Shown: positions 14,468 through 23,152 of the stretch, in pieces
Layout of the letters: each line of letters opens with the position of its first letter
How positions within the stretch are numbered: position 1 is the stretch's first letter
From: Candidatus Delongbacteria bacterium
Lineage (GTDB): Bacteria > Delongbacteria > UBA4055
Reading direction: 5' to 3'
Length of the DNA stretch: 37,141 nt
Assembly: GCA_016938535.1 (NCBI GenBank)
Contig: JAFGUL010000120.1
Span: forward strand, 1-37,141
Made by a program: the position numbers and the translations under genes
Notes under the pieces: model-generated
The model's input: the letters and a program-made list of their open reading frames with translations, nothing else
What the model was told of the DNA's origin: nothing
Database searches by the model: none

Positions 14468-17317
14468 TTAATTCAATAATAATCTTGTCAAATCAGCATA
14501 AGATCTCGGGATCTCCGGCTCAACAGGTAGCGAATTCAAAAAAGCGCGTCCGTATCTCGTGTTGACCACCCTGCTGTCGAGAATGAGTATGATGCCCCTG
14601 TCGTTCCTGTGCCTGATAAGCCTGCCTATTCCCTGCTTGAGCTTGAGTATGGTCTCAGGTACAGAATATCCCATGAATGAATCTATCCCGTTCTTTTCAA
14701 GCTCCTCTGTTCTTGCCTGGATAACCGGTTCTGTCGGCACCGCAAAAGGCAGTTTACTGATAATTAGAGTATGAAGCGCATCGCCCGGCACATCTATGCC
14801 TTCCCAGAAACTGTCCGTGCCCAAAAGGAATGAATTTCTGACGGACCTGAACTGTTTTATCAGATTTGTTCTGCTCGTGTCTTTATTCTGAACGGCGACA
14901 ATTCTGTCTTTTTTTACGAAATGCGATTTTATGCTGTTGAAAATATTATTCATCTGATAGTAGCTGGTGAAAAGAACAAGCGTACCGTTGTCATGATCTT
15001 CACAGAGGTGTTTTAGAACTTCAGCTATGTCTCTTTCGTAAACGACGGCGTTCTTGGGTGAAGCGATAAAGCTCGGTGCAACGATCTTGAGCTGAGATCT
15101 TAAGTCGAAAGGGGTTCCCAGCATAAGCGTTTCTATCCTGTCTTCACCGTATTCGTCAAGTCCCAGTTTCTTGAGCATATACTTGAATCGGGATTCGATC
15201 GTCAGTGTCGCGCTTGTGAAGATGATACTCTTCATGTTATCGTAAAGATCGCTTTTTAAAAGTTCGGAAACATTTAAAGGTGCCGCGTAAAGATATATGT
15301 TCTCTTTTCCCGGAGATGCCGTAACTTCGTACCAGAAAACGAAATTGTCTCTTTTTGAATTGAGGAAAAATCCGTAGGATTCGGCGGCTTCCTCAGCCTG
15401 AGTAAGAACTGATTTTATCTCGGCCGAAATATCATCCATTTCATGATTTTTCTCGGCTTCCACATTGAATATCGTGTCCAGCCTTCTCAGAATGGACAGA
15501 AGATCTTCGAATAAAAATTTCAGAGAATTATTATCATTTTCGAACGATAGAACTTCGGATATGTCATGATACCTGTTCTTAATATTAATAAACTGCGATT
15601 CAGATGCATATTTTGAGAGAACGGAATCGCTTGCGAGATCAAATATTCTTTTAGCCTGATCATGCGTGCTTTTGGCTTTTTCGAGAAGCTGTTCGTTTAA
15701 GAGCATGACCGTGTCTTTGTCCGTGCTCAGATAAGTCAGCATTCTTTCGATCCTGATGTTGATGCCCTGCCTGTTATTGTAGTTGACCCTGTTGAGAAGG
15801 TTCTTCATTATGAAATAATTGAATTCAAATCCGAGATATTTCGTAGCTGAATTCTCAACATTGTGTGCCTCGTCAATCACCAGATGGGCATAAGATCCAA
15901 GCACCGCATTTTCTGAGGCCATGTCGGAAAAAAGAAGCGAATGGTTAATGATAACAAGGTCTGACTTAAAAGCATTTTTCCTTACATTCTGTAAATAGCA
16001 GCTGTTGTATTTCGGGCATTTTTTACCTGAGCAGAATCCCTTGTCCGATCTTAATTTATTCCACAAGAACCGTGAAAAACCCATTTTGAAACCGTTATTC
16101 TCTTCGATGTCGCCTGTCACCGTCCTGTCTGCCCAGTATATAAGAGGCATGAATTTTTCGTATTCTTCATCAGATAAATTATCTTCGGGATGATTAAGGA
16201 ATCTCTCAAACCTGTTCTTACAGATATAATTATTCCTTCCCTTAAGAAGAACAGCCTTAAATGAAGATCTGAAGAGATCATGGAGAACGGGTAGGTCTTT
16301 AAAAAATATCTGCTCCTGAAGGTTTTTGGTGTTCGTTGAAACGATCACTCTCTCTTTGTTAAGCAGAGAAAAAACTATTGAAGGGACAAGGTATGCGAAC
16401 GATTTACCCACACCGGTGCCTGCTTCGCAGACAAGGATCCTGTCGTCCTTTAACACTTCCGAGCATTTTTGTGCCATAAGAAGCTGTTCTTCCCTGTATT
16501 CGTAGGTGGGTATATTTTTTTCAAACGCACCGCCGTGACCGAATATCTTCTCGGACAGATCCTCTTTTGACAATTCAAACAGCTCATCATCATCAGGTTC
16601 GGAATCCCTTGTCAGAATATTGGTCAGATTGAAAGGTGCAGGCTTATCCTTTATCTTTCTGCCGAATGAAGTTCTTAAGAAATAATTTCCCAGATTATTA
16701 AGAAAGTCCTTAATATAGATAAGCTCGGACTTTCCCGACACTTCAACAAGTTTTCTTACTGTACCTTCATTTGCCGCAACAGCCTTTTTGATTATTTTCA
16801 GAAAAAGATACCCCGTGGCTTCGCAATCGTTGTATGCCCTGTGCAGATTGTCCGACTTAAAACCGAAATATTCCGTCAGGCTGGAAAGTCGGTGATTTGA
16901 GACTTCGACGGGGAAAAATATCTGGCTTAAAAGGAGTGTATCGTAAAAGGATGGCGACCCGAGCATGAGAATACTGTCCTGAGACTGAAGATTTACATTC
17001 AGAAAGCTTAGATCGAAGTTTATATTGTGACCGACAAGAGGCGAATCACCGGTAAATCTTATAAATTCAGGAAGAATATCTTCTATTTTAGGTTTACCTT
17101 TTACATCGTCATTGGTAATGCCTGTGAGGATCGATATGTTCTCGCTGATCTCTGTTTCAGGGTCAATGAGATGGACGAATTTTGAGGCAACCTTACCGTT
17201 CCTGTACCTGACAGCCGCGATCTCAATTATCCTGTCGATATATGGATCAGTGCCTGTCGTTTCGAGATCGAATACTACAAAATCTGTAAGTTTTAATTCT
17301 TTTAAATAATCATTCAT
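14468..17317 (-). CDS. dinG: DEDDh exonuclease / DinG-type helicase fusion
   Basis: From the ATG at 17317 the protein has 949 aa. Residues 1-180 are a DnaQ-like 3'-5' exonuclease (FDLETTG, 16-22; GHNINFD, 96-102; HRAYND). The rest is an XPD/DinG-like helicase with GTGVGKS (301-307), four cysteines that fit an iron-sulfur cluster (367, 430, 435, 441), DEAH (483-486) and a late LLGTDSFWEGIDVPG. The enzyme probably unwinds and trims DNA in repair or at replication-transcription conflicts. The frame is open 28 codons further upstream into gcvPB, but only the ATG overlapping the gcvPB stop gives the conserved start. The 8-bp overlap suggests translational coupling, as no strong ribosome site is present. 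Confidence 0.92.
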   Translation of the reverse strand: MNDYLKELKLTDFVVFDLETTGTDPYIDRIIEIAAVRYRNGKVASKFVHLIDPETEISENISILTGITNDDVKGKPKIEDILPEFIRFTGDSPLVGHNINFDLSFLNVNLQSQDSILMLGSPSFYDTLLLSQIFFPVEVSNHRLSSLTEYFGFKSDNLHRAYNDCEATGYLFLKIIKKAVAANEGTVRKLVEVSGKSELIYIKDFLNNLGNYFLRTSFGRKIKDKPAPFNLTNILTRDSEPDDDELFELSKEDLSEKIFGHGGAFEKNIPTYEYREEQLLMAQKCSEVLKDDRILVCEAGTGVGKSFAYLVPSIVFSLLNKERVIVSTNTKNLQEQIFFKDLPVLHDLFRSSFKAVLLKGRNNYICKNRFERFLNHPEDNLSDEEYEKFMPLIYWADRTVTGDIEENNGFKMGFSRFLWNKLRSDKGFCSGKKCPKYNSCYLQNVRKNAFKSDLVIINHSLLFSDMASENAVLGSYAHLVIDEAHNVENSATKYLGFEFNYFIMKNLLNRVNYNNRQGINIRIERMLTYLSTDKDTVMLLNEQLLEKAKSTHDQAKRIFDLASDSVLSKYASESQFINIKNRYHDISEVLSFENDNNSLKFLFEDLLSILRRLDTIFNVEAEKNHEMDDISAEIKSVLTQAEEAAESYGFFLNSKRDNFVFWYEVTASPGKENIYLYAAPLNVSELLKSDLYDNMKSIIFTSATLTIESRFKYMLKKLGLDEYGEDRIETLMLGTPFDLRSQLKIVAPSFIASPKNAVVYERDIAEVLKHLCEDHDNGTLVLFTSYYQMNNIFNSIKSHFVKKDRIVAVQNKDTSRTNLIKQFRSVRNSFLLGTDSFWEGIDVPGDALHTLIISKLPFAVPTEPVIQARTEELEKNGIDSFMGYSVPETILKLKQGIGRLIRHRNDRGIILILDSRVVNTRYGRAFLNSLPVEPEIPRSYADLTRLLLN

Positions 17318-18758
17318 CAGTTTTAGGTTCGTACCTGACATCCAGATTTTTGGCTGCAAGCACTTCGTCAAGCCTTCGGACAGGAGTCTTAGTAGGCGCA
17401 TTCTTCAGAAGTTCAGGGTTCGTTTTTGCCTCGTCCGCGATCTTCTTCATTACAGAAATGAATATATCAAGAGTTTCTTTACTCTCAGTCTCGGTAGGCT
17501 CTATCATCATTGCTTCATGAACAAGCAGCGGGAAATATATCGTGGGTGCATGGATCCCGAAATCAAGAAGTCTCTTTGCCGCATCTAATGTTTTTATGCC
17601 GAACTGAGCCAGATTCTCGCCGCTGAAAACTACTTCATGCATACAGTTCTGTTTGTACGGAAGATCAAAAGTGTCCTCGAGCATCTTCTTGACATAATTT
17701 GCATTAATGATCGCGTTTTCGGAAACATTGTGCAGACCGTCAGAACCGAGTATTTTCATATAAACATAAGCCCTGACAAGCACTAGAAAATTCCCGTAGA
17801 ACGAGTGTACCTTACCGATGCTTTCGGGCATATCGTAATCCAGATAATATCTGCCATCCTTTTCAGCCACATCAGGAACCGGCAAAAACTTTTCAAGTTT
17901 TTTAACAACGCCGATAGGCCCCGCTCCCGGTCCGCCGCCGCCGTGCGGCGTCGAGAAGGTCTTGTGCAGGTTATAGTGCATAACATCGAATCCGAGATCG
18001 GCAGGTCTTACTATTCCGAGCAGTGCGTTGAAATTCGCTCCGTCCATATATAGAAGTCCGCCCTTTGAATGAACTATTTCCGCGATCTGCTTTACATTCT
18101 TCTCGAAAAGTCCCAGCGTATTGGGATTGGTTATCATAAACGCTGCTGTTTCTTCGTCGAATTTTTCTCTGAGTTCTTCAATATCAACAAGACCTTCCGG
18201 ATTGGATTTCAGTTCAACGACTTCATAACCGGCCATTATAATTGAAGCCGGGTTGGTTCCGTGAGCAGTATCGGGAATAATTATCTTTTTTCTCGGATTC
18301 CCCATAGACTCGTGATAGGCTCTTATTACTTTCAGACCTGTCCATTCTCCGTGCGCCCCGGCCACTGGCTGCAGAGACACTTTGTCGAAACCCGATATTC
18401 TGCAGAGCATGTCCGCAAGATCATGATATATCTTCAAAACTCCCTGAATTGTTTCTTCAGGCTGATAAGGATGTATTTCTGAAAAACCTTCCAGCGATGC
18501 GAGTTTTTCATTTATTTTGGGATTATATTTCATAGTACAGCTTCCGAGAGGATAAAATCCCTTGTCCACATGATGATTGTGAGTTGACATATTCACATAA
18601 TGCCTGACGATCTCAGGTTCGCTTACCTGTGCAAGTCCGATGGGATCTTTCCTCAGATATTTTTGATCTAAATCCGTTCCGCATCCCTCTTCCCAGCACG
18701 GCATTGTGAAGGATCTTTTACCTTCTTTTGATATTTCGAAAATCAGTTTTTCAGCCAT
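17310..18758 (-). CDS. gcvPB: Glycine dehydrogenase (decarboxylating) subunit 2
   Basis: The 482-aa protein is the C-terminal-half P-protein of the glycine cleavage system, which decarboxylates glycine with pyridoxal phosphate and passes the aminomethyl group to the H protein. The PLP lysine lies in NLHKTFSTPHGGGG (Lys266), and AGAHGEWTG, AHGTNPAS and MDGANFNA are present. The start at 18758 has GGAG about 5 nt upstream. The usual neighbours gcvPA, gcvH and gcvT are not in this window, so the partner subunit must be encoded elsewhere. It is followed by the overlapping exonuclease-helicase gene. Confidence 0.95.
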   Translation of the reverse strand: MAEKLIFEISKEGKRSFTMPCWEEGCGTDLDQKYLRKDPIGLAQVSEPEIVRHYVNMSTHNHHVDKGFYPLGSCTMKYNPKINEKLASLEGFSEIHPYQPEETIQGVLKIYHDLADMLCRISGFDKVSLQPVAGAHGEWTGLKVIRAYHESMGNPRKKIIIPDTAHGTNPASIIMAGYEVVELKSNPEGLVDIEELREKFDEETAAFMITNPNTLGLFEKNVKQIAEIVHSKGGLLYMDGANFNALLGIVRPADLGFDVMHYNLHKTFSTPHGGGGPGAGPIGVVKKLEKFLPVPDVAEKDGRYYLDYDMPESIGKVHSFYGNFLVLVRAYVYMKILGSDGLHNVSENAIINANYVKKMLEDTFDLPYKQNCMHEVVFSGENLAQFGIKTLDAAKRLLDFGIHAPTIYFPLLVHEAMMIEPTETESKETLDIFISVMKKIADEAKTNPELLKNAPTKTPVRRLDEVLAAKNLDVRYEPKTDE

Positions 18759-18855
18759 AATTACTCCAGCTTTTTAGTTATATTTTAGCACTTGGAAAAT
18801 AAACAACTTAAGTAAAAAAAACAAACAATATTTAGCTTTTTTTTATGTGATTTTT

Positions 18856-19743
18856 TTAAAGACCACCGTCAGGCTCTTCACGAAATTTTTCTTTGATACC
18901 GTGCTTTAATTTTAAGCTGTCGGTTTTTTCTTTGAGAACGGGATCGTCTTTGAATTTTTCAAAGGTCAGCTTCGTAAATGAATTGCGCAATTTGAGATCT
19001 CTGTCCTGTCCTGTGATAACAAGTTTGCCGAAATATTCTCCGAACATGCCGGGGCTTGCATACAGCCTGTCTCCGAACCTGAATTCCTCATTCTTTTCAT
19101 TCGTATTGGAGATCATCACATCAATTTCAGTTATTCTGTTGAAGATATCCTTTTCAGTGTCCGATCCGATATTCGAGACAAAGATCACTATATCAGCTTC
19201 TGCTTTCAGTTGCTTTATAAAAACCGTAAGATCGGTCAGATTTTTGTCCAGTATCACATCTGCGTTAGAATATTTACTGTAGCTTTGATCTATCATTCCT
19301 GTGAGCGCGATCTTGATGTTCCCCGCTTCAATAAAAATATATTCACGAGCACCTGAAAGATTGTATGATATCGTCTCAATTCCGTCCATTTGACCGATAA
19401 AACTAAAATCATTTCTGCCCGGAACGATGTAATCAATACCAAGTTCTGATATGATCTCTCCTATTAAAAGATTTTCCCTGTCGCTTCGGCTATAGGCGTA
19501 AATATTACCTGTTGACAAATATCCTGCATCAGTTCTGTTCTGAATACTGTCTTTGTAGAAAGTATAGTGATTAAGTATTGAACCCTGGGAAGATCTCGGG
19601 CAGCGGCAGTCTTCTATTATCCCGTTTAAATTCCCGGAATAAAAAAGTTCGAATCTTGATGCGGTAGAGCAGCCGCTGAATATTAAAAAGAAAAAAAGCA
19701 GAAATGATCTGCTTTTTTTCTTTATGTTACAAGAGTATTTCAT
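18856..19743 (-). CDS. Lipoprotein related to UshA-type phosphatases, probably inactive
   Basis: The 295-aa protein has a positively charged start, a hydrophobic stretch and a lipobox (FSGC, Cys25), so it should be a lipoprotein. The remainder follows the N-terminal fold of 5'-nucleotidase-like metallophosphatases: a first strand with YSGNLNGIIEDCRCPRS, then IVPGRNDF where active enzymes have GNHD/E, and an IVFVSN strand. Metal ligands seem to be replaced. The paired cysteines (DCRCP) recall a subgroup with a PCGC motif. Its ATG immediately follows the pilQ stop (TAAATG), so translation is coupled to the secretin. A role as an accessory lipoprotein of the pilus secretin is possible; I infer this from context only. 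Confidence 0.65.
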   Translation of the reverse strand: MKYSCNIKKKSRSFLLFFFLIFSGCSTASRFELFYSGNLNGIIEDCRCPRSSQGSILNHYTFYKDSIQNRTDAGYLSTGNIYAYSRSDRENLLIGEIISELGIDYIVPGRNDFSFIGQMDGIETISYNLSGAREYIFIEAGNIKIALTGMIDQSYSKYSNADVILDKNLTDLTVFIKQLKAEADIVIFVSNIGSDTEKDIFNRITEIDVMISNTNEKNEEFRFGDRLYASPGMFGEYFGKLVITGQDRDLKLRNSFTKLTFEKFKDDPVLKEKTDSLKLKHGIKEKFREEPDGGL

Positions 19744-21120
19744 TTAGAATCCGAAGAATTCGTCTTCATCAAGAATAACCTCTCCGTCGATCATGATATA
19801 AGGAGTGACTTCGATAACGAGGTTAGTCGATTTTTTAGTTTTAACCTGATGCTGGAAAAGATATCCGATATAAGGAATGTCGCCCAGTAAAGGCAGTTTG
19901 TTAATTGTATAGGTTTCATCTTCGAGAAGCATTCCGCCGATCCTGATAGTCTGACCGTCTCTTACCCTTACTGTTGTATCCGCTCTACGGACTTTGACCC
20001 ACGGTATTTCTGAATTTGGACCGACCCATCCGAAAATCGAAGATACTTCAGCCTCAAGTTTTACGGTTATATCGTTCTCTTCATTGATGATAGGCTGCAC
20101 TCTTAGTTTTACACCCACTTCTTCCTTCTGAACGCTCTGAGCAGTTGTTCCCTGCTGAACAGTCGTGATAGTATAAGGAATTATATCGCCGATATGAACA
20201 AACGCAGATTTATTATTCAGGGTTGCTATTTCCGGTTCAGCTAGAACAATAGCGTCATTGTCCCTGTTCTTGAAATCAACGCTGAGCATATATTCCTGAC
20301 TTATGATCCTGTGCCATACATCGTTAAATCCGCTGGTTGTTTCATGACCCAGTCTCGGATTTATTCTGAACGGATAATAATCACCTGAATAGTCCCCGCT
20401 TAAATTTCTTACAGGATAATCCATTGCGTCATACTCAAAAGTATATCCATCCGCTTCGTCATATTCCCATTTACCCCAGTCCTGGTAGGCACCTTCTCTT
20501 ATCCTTGTGGAATAATTACTTATTTTTTCCCATTCAATACCGTACCTTTCCTGTCTGTCGTTCCCGACCTCTTTGATCCTTGCTTTGAAAAGAACCTGCT
20601 GAAGCGGTCTGTCGATCCTGACAAGAATTTTCTGGATCTCGCTGGCAACTTTAGGGCTGGCCTGATAAATAAGTCTGTTACCGAGTTCATCTACCTGAAC
20701 CATTTTTGACACATCCGCAAGCATTCCTTTAACAACTCTTGCATCTGCATACTGAAGGTCGAACACAGAAGTCGTAAGACCGATCTCCCTGTTTACTTTG
20801 GCCTCAGTAGCGACAATAATCGAGTTGTCGATTATCTGATAGCTAAGATCAGTAGCTCTGATAACAAGGTCAAGTGCGTCCTTAATAGGGATATCGTTGA
20901 GCGTCAGTGTAACTTTTTTTCCTATAGTTTCCTCACTTTGAACCAGGTTAACTCCTGCTCTTTCCGCCAGAGCGTCAAGAACCTGAGCAACTGACTGATC
21001 GAGCGCCGTTAAAGAAATCGGCGTTCTGAAATTGTCTGACGTAGTATCATAGAGAACCTGCTGTGCGAAAATTACAGAGCCCGCTGCGATCGCCAGAATT
21101 AGAACCATAAATCTCTTCAT
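19744..21120 (-). CDS. pilQ: Type IV pilus secretin PilQ-like
   Basis: The 458-aa protein has a signal peptide ending near AQQ, an STN/N1-type domain (about 30-110, DQSVAQVLDALAERAGVNLV), a second N-domain with repeated ASPKVASEIQKILVRIDRP, and the secretin pore domain (about 270-458) ending in LPLLGDIPYIGYLF and TNLVIEVTPYI. It should form the outer-membrane pore of a type IV pilus or related system. It is short for PilQ and has no obvious AMIN domain. A strong GGGAGGAA site precedes the ATG. It follows pilM-N-O-P homologues in the classical order. GspD is the alternative, but the gene order favours a pilus. Confidence 0.88.
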   Translation of the reverse strand: MKRFMVLILAIAAGSVIFAQQVLYDTTSDNFRTPISLTALDQSVAQVLDALAERAGVNLVQSEETIGKKVTLTLNDIPIKDALDLVIRATDLSYQIIDNSIIVATEAKVNREIGLTTSVFDLQYADARVVKGMLADVSKMVQVDELGNRLIYQASPKVASEIQKILVRIDRPLQQVLFKARIKEVGNDRQERYGIEWEKISNYSTRIREGAYQDWGKWEYDEADGYTFEYDAMDYPVRNLSGDYSGDYYPFRINPRLGHETTSGFNDVWHRIISQEYMLSVDFKNRDNDAIVLAEPEIATLNNKSAFVHIGDIIPYTITTVQQGTTAQSVQKEEVGVKLRVQPIINEENDITVKLEAEVSSIFGWVGPNSEIPWVKVRRADTTVRVRDGQTIRIGGMLLEDETYTINKLPLLGDIPYIGYLFQHQVKTKKSTNLVIEVTPYIMIDGEVILDEDEFFGF

Positions 21121-21166
21121 CTATTCTTCCTCCCGTTTTTTTTATACTAATTTGAATTATTAAACA

Positions 21167-21871
21167 TTATCTTCCGCCTCTGCCGGGTCTTCTTGTAGGA
21201 GTATCCCCGCCTGTATCAGTACCGGATGTTTCTTTATCCTCCTCATTAGGATCCTGCATAAGATTTCTTGCAAAAAGTATTGCATCAACTCCCTGTCTGT
21301 ACCTGACAACCTTATCTTTAATGCCGGTATCAACATACACTGATCTTTCTCCTATAGAGAGAACCTTTCCCGTATAGTCGCCTGAAGTACGCCTGTTTCC
21401 TGTAGCTGTTCCTGTTTCCGAGATTATCTCCTGCTGAACTTTCTTTCCGACTTTAATCTCATCACCGACTTTAATCTCCTGGGTTTTTCCGTTAATTGTG
21501 AATCTGGCTTTGCCATTAAAGTAAAATGAATAAGAGATCACATCTTTTCCGAACAGTTCAACATCATTAGTGTTTACCCATTTTGTAGTATATGCTGGTT
21601 TTGAGTCTTCCACAACCTTTTCAACTTCTTTAGCTTTAACCTCTGTGATTTTATAATTCATTACATCTTTTTTATAGGTGTAATCATCCTTTGCGATATA
21701 TGAAATCAGTTTTTCTGCCGTATTAACGCTGTCAACACTGGACTTATACCTGGTTTTCAGGTCGTCCGAAGAGGTAGATGCATCAATCGATATTACCTGA
21801 AAAACCAGAATCAGTATCGCTGCAAACGAAATTATAAATACTGCCAATTGTTCTTTTGAAAAGTTTTTCAT
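21167..21871 (-). CDS. pilP: PilP-like pilus assembly protein
   Basis: The 234-aa protein has one N-terminal membrane segment (about 9-28), a helical linker, and a small beta-rich domain (about 110-205) with GKARFTINGK, KVGDEIKVG, TGKVLSIGERSVYVD and VVRYR, the pattern of PilP/GspC homology regions. The tail is rich in Thr, Gly and Arg. PilP connects the inner-membrane PilN-PilO pair to the secretin. Its place between pilO and pilQ supports the call. Unlike many PilP proteins it has a membrane anchor rather than a lipobox. Similarity is weak, so the name rests partly on position. Confidence 0.65.
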   Translation of the reverse strand: MKNFSKEQLAVFIISFAAILILVFQVISIDASTSSDDLKTRYKSSVDSVNTAEKLISYIAKDDYTYKKDVMNYKITEVKAKEVEKVVEDSKPAYTTKWVNTNDVELFGKDVISYSFYFNGKARFTINGKTQEIKVGDEIKVGKKVQQEIISETGTATGNRRTSGDYTGKVLSIGERSVYVDTGIKDKVVRYRQGVDAILFARNLMQDPNEEDKETSGTDTGGDTPTRRPGRGGR

Positions 21872-21884
21872 ATACTTCCGTCTT

Positions 21885-22472
21885 CTATAAAAATTTCACA
21901 AATTCTATTCTCATCCAGGCTTTTGTCTCTGAAGGTGCGTTAAACTCATCAAATTCAAGGCCTCTGTCATCGAGTATTTTTTTAGTTTTTTCTGAGGGCG
22001 GTATCCGTGTTCTTGCTATTTCGAGAGTGGCTATGTTTATTATGAGTTCATTCTTTTCGATCATACTGATAAGCTTTTTAATCTTTTCGTAATCAGCTGT
22101 GAAGTTCAAATTGATAAAAAAAGATGTTTTACCGTCCTTCGGCACCTTTACTTCGTCGTTGTCGGGCTTGATATCATTTCCCTGATAATTTATGCCTGCG
22201 TCTTTAAGAAGGTTCTCGGTAACATTCAGAAGATCAGTAATTACTTCAGCATAATTTCTGCCGTCTCTCTTGTTTACCTCGTATAATTTTCTGGATTTTT
22301 TAAGGTTTTCCTGCACAAGGCTGTCCCTGTGGAATTTGGCACTTAATTCAGTTATCTCTTCCAATTCCTTTCTGCTGTCTTCAATTGTTCCGGAAAGAAA
22401 CATTGATTTATAAACAATTCCGGCGATGGTTAAAACCGCTATCACTGCAATATATATAAATTCTTTCTTCAT
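21885..22472 (-). CDS. pilO: PilO-like pilus assembly protein
   Basis: The 195-aa protein has one N-terminal membrane helix (about 6-27), a coiled-coil segment (about 32-75, RKELEEITELSAKF), and a ferredoxin-like domain with FFINLNFTADYEKIKKLISMIEKNE, typical of PilO. PilO pairs with PilN in the inner membrane and positions the alignment complex. It starts 17 bp after pilN and ends 13 bp before the PilP-like gene. Identification rests on architecture and order as much as on sequence. Confidence 0.75.
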   Translation of the reverse strand: MKKEFIYIAVIAVLTIAGIVYKSMFLSGTIEDSRKELEEITELSAKFHRDSLVQENLKKSRKLYEVNKRDGRNYAEVITDLLNVTENLLKDAGINYQGNDIKPDNDEVKVPKDGKTSFFINLNFTADYEKIKKLISMIEKNELIINIATLEIARTRIPPSEKTKKILDDRGLEFDEFNAPSETKAWMRIEFVKFL

Positions 22473-22489
22473 CTGTCGGCCTTCAAATT

Positions 22490-23128
22490 TTAGGTGTTTA
22501 ATTCAGTCGGGGCATCTTCGTTATCGGCTTCTTCAGCAGGGATCTCTTTTACATCTGTTTTCATTTCAATATCAATTTTAAATTCCCAGTACTGAAGTCC
22601 GTTCACTTCACTTTTTATATCCGGAAACCTGGCCAGACTTACAGGTTTCTTTTCATCTATATACCCCAGTTTTTCAAGGTTCGTGCTGATCCGGTCTTTT
22701 AGATTATTTGAAATAGTCATCAGCTGCGAACGGCTTCCTGTAATTTTTGCAACAAAAACAGTCTGGAGTATATTTTCACTGAGATTGAAATTCGTGACGA
22801 CAATTGTTGAGTCCAGCGAAGATTCAATAACATCCAGAACTGCAGATATTTTTTTTCTTTTTGTTACAACATTATAAACATTCTGGATATTACGGTAAGT
22901 AAAAAAATCATTTTTTCTGAATTCCCCTGCTTTTTGCTCTATACCGGCCTTCTGTTCGGAAAAACTCTTGTAATCAGAGCTTATTATCAGAGAATTCATG
23001 TACATGAATATTAAAAGAATGGAGACGCAGATAAGAGAAGAAAAGAATACGAGGCTTACAAGTCTGTCCCTCTTTTTCTGCTCAAGCTTTTCTTTGTTTA
23101 TTTTAGCGAGAAAATTAAATTTATACAT
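22490..23128 (-). CDS. pilN: PilN-like pilus assembly protein
   Basis: The 212-aa protein starts YKFNFLAKINKEKLEQKK, a short cytoplasmic N-terminus as in PilN, which normally binds PilM. It is followed by one membrane helix (about 26-48), a coiled coil, and a periplasmic domain with VLDVIESSLDSTIVVTNFNL. The C-terminus is acidic (EEADNEDAPTE). It lies 24 bp after pilM. Overall similarity to known PilN is low, but its topology, length and position all agree. Confidence 0.75.
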   Translation of the reverse strand: MYKFNFLAKINKEKLEQKKRDRLVSLVFFSSLICVSILLIFMYMNSLIISSDYKSFSEQKAGIEQKAGEFRKNDFFTYRNIQNVYNVVTKRKKISAVLDVIESSLDSTIVVTNFNLSENILQTVFVAKITGSRSQLMTISNNLKDRISTNLEKLGYIDEKKPVSLARFPDIKSEVNGLQYWEFKIDIEMKTDVKEIPAEEADNEDAPTELNT

Positions 23129-23152
23129 ATCAGCGAAGATATCTCCGTTTAG

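Noticed and set aside
18759..18855. Glycine riboswitch upstream of gcvPB
   Set aside because: The 97-bp gap is almost all A and T and has no room or motifs for the aptamer.
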